Shown piece by piece: positions 32,401-43,400 of a DNA stretch of 64,000 bases. Source of the stretch: Branchiostoma lanceolatum (lineage: Eukaryota; Chordata; Leptocardii; Amphioxiformes; Branchiostomatidae); contig NC_089724.1 in the NCBI RefSeq assembly GCF_035083965.1, forward strand, positions 26,360,974 through 26,424,973, written 5' to 3'. The stretch's first letter is position 1; each line of letters starts with the position of its first letter. The notes beneath the pieces were generated by a model that did no database searches, was not told the DNA's origin, and was given only the letters and a program-made list of their open reading frames with translations. A program made the position numbers and the translations under genes.

Positions 32401-32402
32401 GA
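26421..32402 (+). CDS. Cytochrome P450, CYP2-type, tandem copy 2
   Basis: Seven exons: 26421-26793, 27626-27768, 28102-28300, 28499-28785, 29588-29776, 31499-31634 and 32221-32402, giving 502 residues. I chose the ATG at 26421 over an in-frame ATG at 26388 because it makes exon 1 exactly 373 bp, as in copy 1, and aligns MVQVLVLPDRF with MAEVFTFPDSF. The motifs are an N-terminal anchor, PPSAPGGWPLL, YGEVFKERRRF, AGTDTT, EAQR (ExxR) and FSAGRRNCLG, with the heme Cys at 447. Exon 3 ends in a GC donor (AAAG then GCGAGT); every other junction is GT/AG. The role is ER-bound monooxygenase with unknown substrate. Differences from copy 1 cluster in the B-C region at the end of exon 1, where substrate recognition often lies. 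Confidence 0.93.
29275..29565 (-). mobile_element. tRNA-derived SINE in P450 copy 2, intron 4
   Basis: On the minus strand, TGGTGTAGTGG (A box, 29545-29535) and GTTCAAGCC (B box, 29475-29467) both match Pol III consensus. A body of ~170 bp follows. The head resembles a tRNA with an expanded central region. Confidence 0.7.
30019..31342. mobile_element. About 1.3-kb element built of subrepeats, TTATCTTCGCC ends
   Basis: It opens with TTATCTTCGCCGAGTATTAG and closes with TTTGGCGAAGATAA. Inside are at least three ~120-bp subrepeats with CATAACTC, a GGTCAAGTTCGAAAATGG block and TACTGCAGCGG, then more diverged units. It lies in intron 5 of P450 copy 2, absent from copy 1. Open frames come from the repeat. 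A poly-C tract (31213-31235) lies near its right end. Confidence 0.7.
31213..31235. repeat. Poly-C tract
   Basis: An uninterrupted run of about 23 C residues. Its length may be unreliable in the assembly. Confidence 0.9.
31709..31980. mobile_element. Dispersed element copy in P450 copy 2, intron 6
   Basis: Begins near CAGGTTGTGTAGCG and carries GGCATGTGTGGTGGCCGCCA, TCGCTAGCGTTCTCT and CAAACCTGAAGTATATGTA. It is absent from the same intron of P450 copy 1. A second copy lies at 33556-33835. Confidence 0.75.
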
Positions 32403-32576
32403 TCTGTATAAAATGATAAACGTGTAGTGAACCATGTGATGTCCATAACCAGCAGGGAGAAGATGATAACGTGAAGAATGTTCTGTTTGTTTTATCATAG
32501 ATGATGTTTTCCCAAGTAAACAAATGATGAATAGTCCTGTAACTTGTCACAGGTGTGAAAAAATATTCGAACATGG

Positions 32577-33083
32577 TTAAAGGCACCCAGAGCATTTTAT
32601 GAGGCTTGAAAACTGGAAATATTCTAGTTGCTGTAATATTTATGAAATTTACATTTGATGCCACTGTTTACAACATTTGCGTGCGGATTTCTTATCAAAA
32701 GTGCTCAAAAGCGGCACAAAAATAAGCAACATGGTGATCTTTTAGTTTCACGCGCCTAGTGTAAATAGACAGATACCATAGCCCCGCCCACATCCGTCAA
32801 AACGTAGAAATGCAAAATTTAAACATCAACGTGCAAATATTTGATGGACATGCAGTCACTCTCTCATTGGTCGAACCGCTAATTATGATGGACAGTCAGG
32901 ATCAGTCTATAGGGCTTGTAGTTTCTATCAGTTCTCACCAAACAAAGACATCGTATCTTTGCTCCTTTAATGTCGATATGTAATGGTATGGTGTTATTGA
33001 AACTTACTATGTGTAGGAATGACTGGAAATTGGAGTTTTTATATTCAAGTTTAAAGCCTCATAAAATGCTCTGGATGCCTTTA
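32577..33083. mobile_element. Inverted-repeat element with AAAGGCACCCAGAGCATTTT ends, copy 1
   Basis: The right end reads CTCATAAAATGCTCTGGATG then CCTTTAA, the imperfect complement of the left end. A shorter copy lies at 49355-49702 in the LRP5/6 intron. They share ATGGTGATCTTTTAGTTTCA and ACATGCAGTC.CTCTCTCAT. Non-coding. Confidence 0.85.
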
Positions 33084-33295
33084 AGAGCGATGTGTGATGC
33101 AAGTTAAGGGGCTAGTAGATCAGTATCAGTACCGCTTAACGCTACTTTTTCGTTGACTTATTTAACTATTTGACTTAAATTCTATTCTATTATAGAACGC
33201 GATGTTAAGGACATGATGAGCCTATATGATTTTTCGTTGTGATTAGTTGATGTTATAATTGAGAATGTAACGAATTTAGTTTTTAATGTCTAGAT

Positions 33296-33480
33296 CTATC
33301 TATCTATCTATCTATCTATCAAATATATAAGTATCTATCTATCGATTTATCTATATATCTATTTAGATTTATAATTGAATTCTATCTATATATATATCTA
33401 TAATCTATACACCAATATATCTATATACAGTGTATCTATACATCTATATATGTATCTATGTATCAACTAGTGTCGATATA
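33296..33480. repeat. TATC microsatellite after P450 copy 2
   Basis: TATC/TATA units matching the position and composition of 24090-24370. Confidence 0.85.
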
Positions 33481-33555
33481 CAGTGGATAGTATATAATCG
33501 CAAAGCTTTACAGCATTTGCTATGGTCTAAAGTTTAACCAGTCCCAACCGCTTTA

Positions 33556-33835
33556 AGTTACAGGTTTGCGTGGCAAAACCTTTGTTGGATCCGTTACGTT
33601 GGCATGTGTGGTGGCCGCCATCTTCATTTTGTGACGTTGCAGGGTAGTCATACCATTTTATTGGGAAGGGTGTTTTTTGGGGTCGCTAGCGTTCTCTCTA
33701 TTTTTAACAAATCGGCACACAACTATCACACATTCAACTCAAATAAAAAGAAAAAAAAATCAATACCAATTCATATTCATAAAATGATCCCGTAATCACT
33801 AAACTAACATAGCAAACCTGAAGTATATGTAATCT
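33556..33835. mobile_element. Dispersed element, second copy
   Basis: Matches 31709-31980 over its length, with GGCATGTGTGGTGGCCGCCA and TCGCTAGCGTTCTCT. It has a small extra insertion (ATTTTTAACAAATCGG). Confidence 0.75.
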
Positions 33836-33839
33836 GCAG

Positions 33840-35065
33840 TAACTGCCGTCATTACATAAGACGTGACTTATCAAAACTGTCTTAGTGTCCGTGAATAATT
33901 TCATCAGGTTACAATGGCCTGTTGCTTAACAGTATCTATGGATGTAACAATACGTTACGTTTGGGACTGCATTGTTAGCAGTAACACCTAGCTTCAGTGC
34001 ACTGTGAACTAGTCAGTATTGCCCTGAGGAAGATTACAGACTGTCATCGAAACGTCGGCTCTTGTAAAATACTTGGTTGTGAATAAAAGAACCTTGCTAT
34101 TCTGTCTTAGTGTCATCTCACATTCGTGAGGTAACTTAAATTTTTCCCGGCAAAAGAACCTGGCCCCGATAGATTGAAAATCGCGAGTCAAAATAATTGA
34201 CGCTGGCGCCGCCCGTGAGGACCGGTACAGCAAATGAGGCTAGTAATACAGCACTATGTTTCAGTCTGCCAAATAACCAAGGCTCTTTTGGCGCTCTCTG
34301 CATTTATATATAATAACTTGTTGCCAACAGCTAATCTGAGAACAACTCTTAAAGCTATAGTTAAACATAGGCTCGAAAATGTTCTTACGTGCTAGTACCC
34401 GGCTGGAGCCGGGTGGTCCACGTTAAATGATATGTAATTTTGGGATTTTCTTGGCGCCGTAAAATCGCCGTATCCCTGGCAATTTCCGTCATATTGTACC
34501 AGACATTAACATATCACACCTCAATCGGCGCCTTTGCATTTTATAGCTAAAACATTATTAAGTAGAAGTGCAGACTTTTCTTTGGTTTGAATAAAACGTA
34601 AGATAGACACACTTCAAAATAGCGAATGATCTAGTTTATGACACTTGGTTATAATCTTCACGCAGCGCAGCGGGTTATTTTGCTTGCCGTTTTGCGACCT
34701 TCCACGCTTCTATGTCTATTTCAAGTGGTACGCGCTTTCTCGCCTGAAATTGTGATTTTTTTAAAATCATTAAGAAAGATAACAATTGCCAAGTTGGCGC
34801 AAATGGAGGCAATCACTGCAAATATCTTAATGTTGAATTTTTAATCATTGTATATTTGTTTTTAAGTCAGTGGCAACACTGCGATTTCCAATAAAGCTGC
34901 CTTGTATTTGATTTGGAGACGAAACTGAGAATCACGGTGACATTTCAGGTGCGGCCATTTTGCAAATATAGAGGTCACGTATTTTACCCGTGGGTCGCAC
35001 GTCACTGTGACCGCGAGGAAAAACAAAATTGGCGAAAATTCGCAAAGTATACTTTTTGCGGAGAA
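33840..35065. other. Gene-free stretch with a retroelement-like motif
   Basis: 34024-34080 carries CTGAGGAAG, then TCATCGAAACGTCGGCTC and TTGTGAATAAA, a motif widely seen in retroelement ends of invertebrates. The rest is unique AT-rich DNA without a supported gene. Confidence 0.45.
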
Positions 35066-35094
35066 GACAGAAGAGACTCGGGAGCCTTGATAGG

Positions 35095-35240
35095 TTTGGA
35101 AAGCCTCTACCAGGCTCCGCTGATCGCTGGGAAAACGTTGGTCGCCGCTATAGCGGACTACCCTTGGCATACTATTCACTCTATTTGGCCGATTTCTACA
35201 ATTTTCCCATCGATCAGCGGAGCCTGGTAGAGGCTAAGGT
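35095..35240. mobile_element. Foldback element with CTCTACCAGGCTCCGCTGAT arms
   Basis: The left arm at 35104 and the right arm (ATCAGCGGAGCCTGGTAGAG, 35213-35232) surround ~90 bp with TTGGCCGATTTCTACAATTT. A relative lies at about 39515-39690 (CCTCTACCAGGCCCCGCGGA ... CTGGTAGAGACTA). Non-coding. Confidence 0.75.
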
Positions 35241-35244
35241 TCTG

Positions 35245-35850
35245 ATACGAGGCTACGAAGTTGCAATTGGTGCAACAACTAGGCGCAGTCAAGTGAGATA
35301 CTGTCCATGGACGTGAGGGCCTGCAAGCCTTACCGTGAAACGAGGCAGGTAACTAATTGTGCCTGTCCCTTCTTCAGGTAAACAAACTAAATCAGGTGAT
35401 TTTCGTTTCCACTTGATTACGGCTCTCTACACAACACGACGTCACGTACTATAACCCAACTAAGAGAGTGCAGGGCTATGTTATACGGACGACCGGGCTT
35501 CTGACTCCGATTTGAGTCCACGCCTTCAAACTAGATCTGACAATCTCACCTCAAGTGACACGTTAAAGTCATTATATGCATCATGGACCCAGCAAATTCG
35601 GTCAATGCCCTCCTATGACACTTTCTGTACAACGGCCTTCAACCGAAACACACTAGACCGACTGCCCTACTATTGCATTTGTACTAATTGCTTCGGGAGA
35701 CAGCGCTCGTATTGTCTTGTCATAATTATGGTAATTAGCTCCGGCGCCATCTTAGTGCGTCATCTTGAATACGTCAGATCCAAACGTTTAATTGCTTGTC
35801 AGGTAATGTCCGGCCCCCATGCCCGTATAAGGCGCAGCGTACACCGCAAC
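35245..35850. other. Gene-free stretch
   Basis: Unique sequence with a 124-residue + frame (35512-35886). It lacks any recognisable domain and runs into a transposon, so I do not call it a gene. Confidence 0.4.
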
Positions 35851-36150
35851 TACTCTCCAAGCAGAGGTTGTGGGGGGAAAATGTAACCTTCTTATCATGT
35901 AGCCCGTTTTTTGTCAGCGCTCCCTGGCAAAAAAACGTAATCTCCAAGCAGATATATCGGTGGCATGCAAGGCAATATCCGAAGGGCCAACCAGTACCGG
36001 TGGCTTTTGGTACTGGTTGGCTACTACTGGTTGTCCCTTTTGACACTGCCTTGCCACCGACAGATCTGCTTGGAGACTACATACAAAAAACGGACCATAT
36101 GATATAAAGAAGGCCACAATTTTCCCCAACAACTTCTGCTTGGAGAGTAC
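35851..36150. mobile_element. Nested TCTCCAAGCAGA foldback elements
   Basis: The outer element (35851-36150) has arms TACTCTCCAAGCAGAGGTTG and CTTCTGCTTGGAGAGTA. The outer stem continues with a CCCGTTTTTTGT block matched by ACAAAAAACGG. An inner element (about 35939-36080) with the same end motif and a different stem (GGCAATATCCGAAGGGCCAA region) sits inside it. Confidence 0.85.
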
Positions 36151-36958
36151 ATCACAGCCACTTACCTGTCTTACTAAGTCTACTTTAATCACCTACTTAC
36201 TTACTCATCTTCCCGATGGTAGGTGTGAGTTGCGTGGGTAGTAAAAGCTGAGGTGACCTGCATAACATCTGTGTTAGACATCTAATGACACTAATGACAG
36301 AAATGATGAAGGGGGAAAACAACTGCTTGCCAGTACGTGCGCTTTTACATGTACACCTCTTTAGGTTGTCAAGTCATCGCAGTTGTTGATAGCCTTGCAT
36401 AGCCAGAACGTGTACAATGGTATATCAATTAGTCACGGAATTTGAATGTTTTTATGATGTATGTCAAGACGTCGGTAGTATTTTCCTTGTGTTTTTAAGA
36501 TATAAATTTGATATTGTACAGTGTAGGCTATTCAGCTTTTAGCTGCCATGTTACACTTCTTAAGAAACCATTCATTCATCCGATTTAACCTCCATGCTTT
36601 GGGAGAATTAGTACCAAAAGAGAAAAAAATAAAAGAAAAGCACAACAATATTTTTTTGAAATAAAAACACGGATGTGCGAATTCCCCTTTCGCTTATGAT
36701 AGGGTAGAAAACGAAGGTTACATAGTAGACGAAACGCAGGAAAAGTCAGAAGTGTTGTAGTTGTCAAGCCAGAAATTTATTGCAATATGAAAAGTTTTTC
36801 AATAACTCAAGATCATATTTGTCGGAACAAAATGCAATTTGACAATCTCTAGAAAAGAAGTAATGTAGGCTTCAACGCGTTTCTCCTGTTATGATATAAA
36901 ATACAACAAAAGACACAAAACGTAAAAAAAAGAAGAAAATGAATACTTCTAACCATAT
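36151..36958. other. Gene-free stretch upstream of LRP5/6
   Basis: AT-rich DNA with no supported gene or repeat. It may include distal promoter sequence of LRP5/6. Confidence 0.4.
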
Positions 36959-37281
36959 ATTGTGTATTTTCTTGATATGCATTTTCAATTTTCAATTTTC
37001 GCAAACAGCCCGGCCGGGCACCGGATTTGAAATGGGACCGGAGCATAAATAAAATGCCAGTTGGCAAAATCTGCTGTCTTCTGAGTCGCCGCTAGGTGAT
37101 GTCCCGTCACAATGTAGTCCTTGTGTATTTTCTTGATATGCATTTTTTATTTTTCATTTTCGCAAACAGCCCGGCGGGCCCCGGATTTGTAAAATGGGGC
37201 CGAAGCATTATAAAATGGTTGGTCCAAAATCTGCAGTCTTCTGAGTCACCGCTAGGTGATGTCCCGTCACAATGTAGTCCC
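36959..37281. repeat. 163-bp tandem duplication upstream of LRP5/6 exon 1
   Basis: Two adjacent units start with TTGTGTATTTTCTTGATATG at 36959 and 37122. Both include CGCAAACAGCCCGGC and end with GTGATGTCCCGTCACAATGT plus AGTCC. The second unit ends about 190 bp before the start codon. Confidence 0.9.
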
Positions 37282-37470
37282 CTTGGCGGACGTATGAGCT
37301 GTGCCCCTAAGTGGTGCGTGGTGCGGCGACTGCTCCCCGTGTATCCATGCGCCCAAGAATAGTGGTGACTTGTGAGGAGTTCTCCAGCCGGGGAGGGCAG
37401 CCTTAAGGACTTGACCGATGCCTAGCCAAGACAGCCCGAGCCCTGTAGGACACCAGTGTCGGTGTAAGAG
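37282..37470 (+). promoter_or_regulatory. Probable 5' UTR / core promoter of LRP5/6
   Basis: GC-rich sequence directly upstream of the signal-peptide exon, with an in-frame TAA at 37465 just before the ATG pair. No TATA box is evident. The assignment rests on position and composition only. Confidence 0.4.
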
Positions 37471-40400
37471 ATGATGGCCAGGGCAGGGTTGCTGCTGCTC
37501 GGCAGCCTGTGCGCGGCTTTCCAAGGTAAGCGTGCCGGGGCGATGGGGGTTTGCGGCCCGCTGGAGGTCTGCTTGAGTGCCCGTGAAAAGACTCCCCTTG
37601 CCGCGCTTCGAGTCGCGGGTAAACTCACCCCGTTTTCCCTCTCAAACCACCTTTCTAGACAGCTAGTGTTGAGGATATGATAGTCTAAAGTTAGTGAAGA
37701 ATTGTGAATTCAAATCCTACGATCGTAAGGCTGGAAGTGATGTTGTTTTTCAGAGTGGGGTCGGGGTTGACTAACTCTGAATGGGGGGACTGGCTGTAAG
37801 TGATACCTTCCCGAACTGCCCAGATTTTCCTCTAATAATCCCGCTAGAGAGGATTTGTTCACGATTTTCTTGTATAAAACATGTTCCTTGATGGGTTAGG
37901 ATGTTATTTTGTGATCTCAGCGGTTGCGATCACCGTGTAAAAAGTGTAAAATGTGGGCAAGTGTTGAATGTCATCATGTGTAAACGATCGGCCGCCATCT
38001 TGGAAGTAAGAGGCACGGGGGCCATCCTAGCACCGACATCCACACACGAACCCGCCGATTCCTCCCCTCCTGCGCACCCTAGCCACCAAGGAACCAGCTA
38101 GTTTCTTAGCAGTGTCTTTAAGGGTCGTAAGAAGCTGTGTAAGAAAACGTAAAGTTGTAGGAAGAAGGCAGGAGAAGCAGGAATGTGGGTTGGTCACGTG
38201 ACCAACAACAATAACAACAGTCAGGCTGCAGTGTGGAGCTCACTTTTGTGTGTTGTTTGTTAGAGGCAGAAGGCAACAACATTTCTCGTTTTACTCAACA
38301 AAAACACGATTTTACATCCCTTGTGTCCTCTCAGGACAGTCTTGAGGTCTGAGACAATGATTTTTCCCTCTTCAGAGAGCCAAACTGGCTTGATTATTCA
38401 AATATCTGCATTGCACAAAAAGCAAAAAAAAATCTGGCAGTCATTGGTGAAGCAATAAAAACACAGAGGCAAGAATCATACTGCAAGATTTCTGTAATTT
38501 TCAAAGATAAGCAGAACATGTTTCGAACCGAATGTGGGCGAGGTTTTATCCCGCATGTTTTCGGCCGAAAGATCACTCCTGTGATTTTCATGATTATTGT
38601 CAATTACCAAAACAAATGAGCGATTTCCTGTGTTATTGTGAAGGTATCAAGTCATGCCTTTCCTTTTAAGTTCTGTAGCCTTCCAAGGCGGGAAATATGT
38701 ATTGTTACGTGTTTGACTTTCAGCGTACCTACATACGCGTCACAAGTTCCCTTTTGGGTAGCACAAAATGGCAAAAGCACAAACATGCAGACCTTTTATT
38801 TTTCTATTGGCAGATTCAGTTTTGTCAGCTGTACCAAATCGTTTACCCCACTGGGATTTTCTTGCAAATCTGTTGATAAATCCTTACCTTACCACAAGTC
38901 ATCATGAAATATGTAGCGAGATTTGATATCTAGTATTAGTCATACCACAAACAGATGACCGTATGCTTGTGAGTGAATAATATAAGTATGAAATATAGAT
39001 GTTTCGGGGAGCGATTATCTTTTCAGCCCAATCCTTTTGAAACCGCACAAGTACTTGTTGCTGGAACCACATAATGGAATAATATATCTAGATTATTGAT
39101 TAGATAAACCATATGCCAGGAATAATGTAGTCATATCCTGATGGCACGGGTATCTCGGCTCCTAATTTTCCCTCCCTTTCCTTCCGACCTACCGTATGAA
39201 GGAAGCTTCTGTATCCAGATAAAAGCCGACATCCTACATATTCTGGCAGCTTACGATGTACTTTGGTGGTGTAGCATGGCAACATGTAAGGGAGACTCTG
39301 ATTCGTGTATGTACGGTTGGTCTCGATCACCCTGTAATGTATTGATGTGCATGGCAAGTACTGTAGGCATATGGTGTATGCCATTCGCTTTACTAAATCA
39401 TGTGATTGGGAACACTTGAATCCTAGAAAAAGCTTCATAACAAACAAGCAAAAAAATTATGTCATAGAAAATAACGCGGAATAGAAAGCCCAAACGTTGA
39501 AAATAACACCATTTTCCCAGCCTCTACCAGGCCCCGCGGATCGCTGGGAAAAATAGTAGAAATTGGCAAAATGGAGTGAATTGTATGAAGGGAGTCGGCT
39601 ACGGAGAGATGGTCCAATATGCAATCCTGCAAGTGAAACCCTGGCAAATATTCTCCATATAACCGGCGTAGTTAGTCTGGTAGAGACTACCAATTTCCGA
39701 GGGCAGCAAATATGGTACAAATGATCACACTTATGTTTGCACACTCATATTTGAAAGTTTTACGGCATTATCAAACCTTGGGGGTTGTTTGTATAATAAT
39801 AGATACAGATAGCCTAAAAAAAACTTGAAGGACACTCCCCACCCTGAATGAAAACCAGGTTTGTGAGGTAGGCTTGTGAGATGAGGACCTCTGTAACACT
39901 AGCTCATTGTAGAGTCACCGTGGTTGTCACCTCTGGCTGGAGGAAAAGGGTTCAAGCTGTTGCGGGGAGGGGGAAGGTCAGGTACAAACCAGCATCAGTT
40001 TCAATGGCAGATAAAAAATGAGCCTCGTCTGGGGTGGTGAGAGCTATACGTTTTGTTTTACGGGGTTTTGAAGACCTTTTCCAACTGCTAAAAAATGAGC
40101 CTCGTCTGCTGTGGTGAGAACTCTACGTTTTGTTTTACGGGGTTGTGAAGACCTTTTCCAACTGCTAAAAACTAAAAAAGGAGCCTCATCTGCTGTGATG
40201 AGAGATGTACGTTTTGTTTGACGGGGTTTGTGAAGACCCTTTCCAACTACAAGTGTAGATTTTAGGGGTCAAGTTTTTCGTATTGCATATCCAAAATTTG
40301 GGTAGAATGTTGCATGTCCTTTCAGTGCAGTTGCTCATAAATTTGCGGCAAAAAATGTCCAACCGTCATTTCTATTAGAAATTATTGCAGAATGTGAAAA

Positions 40401-43400
40401 AGAAATTAAGAAGAGATTGTCACTCACGCACTTTAAATTTTTCTCTATTTTCATATATACAATACCCATTCCTATGATGATCTTGGTAAATGTCTTGTTA
40501 ATGTAAGAAGAATTGTCATTTTTTGTTTGTATTGAGATGTTGAGAAAGAAGGTATGCATGTAGATATATGTATGTATAGGCTATAGCTTCGTGTGATGAC
40601 GATGTGTTGTCATTAACTAAGAGTTTGTTTCTGAACACGTCAGAAATGCAGTATGGTACCTGTTTCAGGTACTGGGTAAAGGGAGGTGGTTTGGTTTCAC
40701 GTAACGGAACTCTTTCGTGCTAATGGACCTCGTATCCATAACATGTTTGAAACAGTAGAAGCATCAGAGAAACCCCTACAAACTGACTGTGAATACTCTG
40801 CCATTGCCCTATTATACAGATAGTAACATAAACACAGAGTTTGACGTTACTTTGGAGGTTTGATTTTGCTCCGTTCAGCTTTTTCTAAAAGCAGCGGTTA
40901 AGTTACAACTTTGAACTAAAGTGCCTAGTCCATGTTGACAGTTGGTAAAGAAGTGGCCGACCCCAAACTCTTTTCACATTTAGGCTGCCACATTTGAAAA
41001 GTCCCAGGACTTAAAAGGTTAGAAATAGGTCAACTGTTTTAATGATCAATTGTGGAGCACTTGGTTACTTGTATGGAAGAATTAGAGGAAGCGAAGAGAG
41101 GACCAGGTATTTAAAAGGTTATGTAGCAAGCTGTAATGGTGGATTTATAGTGTACGGATGCCTCTCTGGCCAAGACTGTTTTTCCCAGTTCAAAATGCTT
41201 GATCAGGAGCATCTGATGTTGACTTCTAACAATAATAAATAATGACAGTTGAGGGGTCTGCTTTAAATCAGACCCTTCTTTACTTCAAGTCAGTAACCTC
41301 AATCTGATTGGTTAAGGCTGGTGATTGATAAAACTCAAGGTCAAATCGTGTGGTGATTTTTTCATTATTCTCAAGGAGGAAAATCTGTAAATTATTTTGA
41401 CAAAAGCGACGTCTTGTCTAGCAAATGCTTTGGAATTCTTTCCAGCTGCCTAGTTGTGAAACATTTTTGTAATTTTGAGGATAATATTTCCAATTCCATG
41501 AATCAAAATATAGACCCAGATACTGGTCCAAACTTATTGACTATTCCAAAATGACCTCTGAAGTAAGACGCTTTCTGTGACTTTCTCTTTACTAATTGCT
41601 TGTCTGAAAGATACTTGTTACACATTTGTCATTTTGATGGTATCTCTCTAACCAGCGGTTTCTTGCAAAAATAAACAAATAGCAAGGCCTCAGTTTTATA
41701 GCAGCCTGCTGCATAGCCTTTTTACGTGGAGAAAACGAAGGGTCCAAGTAAGTTTTCGTGACACTTCAAAAACCTTGTGGCAGGTTGACATGTCTGATTG
41801 GTTGTGTGACATTGAAGGGACAGTCCAAGTCACCCTTCATTGGTTGGTGTGTTGCCTGGAATGCACCACAAATAGAGGGGTGTTGGGGGGAAAATAGCGC
41901 CAGGTGTCGACAGATATCCATCAGAATAACTATACAGTTGTGGCCACATGTCCCCTTGTCAGGTCCTCATGAACAATGAAATAAGGAAAATTGGAAGACA
42001 GTTTTTTTTTTTTGCGAATTTCTGCAGTTAATTAAACTTAAAAGCATTTATGTATGTAGTTTGCTTGAACAACTGAATTCAAAGCATTGACTTCATCTTT
42101 GGTCTAAGCAATTTCCTCACTAGCCGTGGATGGTCGATCAAGGATAGGATTTGTGGTCGCCTGCCCATCAACTGATGATGATGATGATGATGATGGTAAT
42201 GATGACACTCACTCTATTGGTGTCATTACTTGATGCTCACAACAAGTTTAAATACTTATTACGTATCCTGAACCAAAACCCATGAACTAACTTAGGAAGA
42301 AGCACAAAGTTTTAGACCATCAAAACCTCAAAACCGCAGTGTTCTTTCCCCTATGTTAGAATTGTCGAATCTGACCCTAATTCCTGCAAACCCCTTGGCA
42401 GGATGTGGCGACCTTGAGTGCACACACATTGACCTTGAGTCAGTGGGCAGGAAGAGATGGGACATATGTGGTCTCCTCCATTCATTTGGGTCCTACCAAG
42501 ACTTCCATTCACAACAGATGGACCACCCCCCTCCCCCTTCCTAACAACCAGACCCCTATCTTCCTGCCGGGATGTTAACATTTCTGGTTGGTAACTTATC
42601 ATCAGACAAGGGACTACAGTAAAAGGAAGAGAAGATCATAATTCAGATTCAATGTTCATCTTTTAAAAACGTTTTAGATGAAAACCAACCAACCAACCAA
42701 ACAAGGTGTTGTATGATGTAAAAACACAAGCAGGCAGATCATTGTCTGTCTGTCAGAATCCCAAATTTGCAAACCCATTCCTTGCTCCAACTCCAAGATT
42801 TAAAAGGTCATTCATAGCTGTACTGAAAGTCGAACTCTAAGCCATAGTTTTAAAACATAATGCAATAGAGGAGAGAAAGTTGTTTTTTAAATTGTAACAG
42901 CACAGTTGAAGGGACCTTACCATGTCTTTTTCTGACATAAAGGAGGGCCTGCATGGGGGGTCCCGACAACGCTCTACGGTAAATTCGGAGGGCCGGCTAC
43001 GTAATACACTAAATTCAGAAAGCCCCTCTACGCTAAATTCAGAAAGCCCCCCCTACGCTCTACGCTAAATTATGGAGTGGTCGGCAACACTCTACGTAAA
43101 TTAAAACGGCCGATTACGCTCTACGTAGAAGGGCATGCAGACCCTCATAAAGTTATACAGTATTTCCTATAGTCTATTGTGGCCAGGCGTACTTGTAGTC
43201 CAACTGTTGGTTGTCACTCATTACCAATGTTTATGTTTACCAGTTGGCCTTGTGACAGCTCCCAAGGGACATGCATGCCGTCATAAGCATGGCCTTCAAA
43301 ATATGTTCAGAAAATGTGAAAGGTATTTTAGAAGGGTTAACCGTGAGGGCAGGAAATAGAAGGTAAAAAAAGGTTTTGTGTCGCCAAACGTGTAATTATT

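Larger units (their letters stand above)
18178..33480. repeat. Segmental tandem duplication carrying the two P450 genes
   Basis: Unit 1 is about 18178-24370 and unit 2 about 26096-33480. Similarity covers the upstream block, all exons, parts of every intron, the 3' flank (a CAGCAGGG block and TGTTTGT.TTATCATA) and a TATC-type microsatellite. Intron lengths differ mainly because of transposons private to one unit. Confidence 0.8.

Noticed and set aside
35512-35886. 124-residue + frame
   Set aside because: It ends inside a foldback transposon and has no recognisable features.
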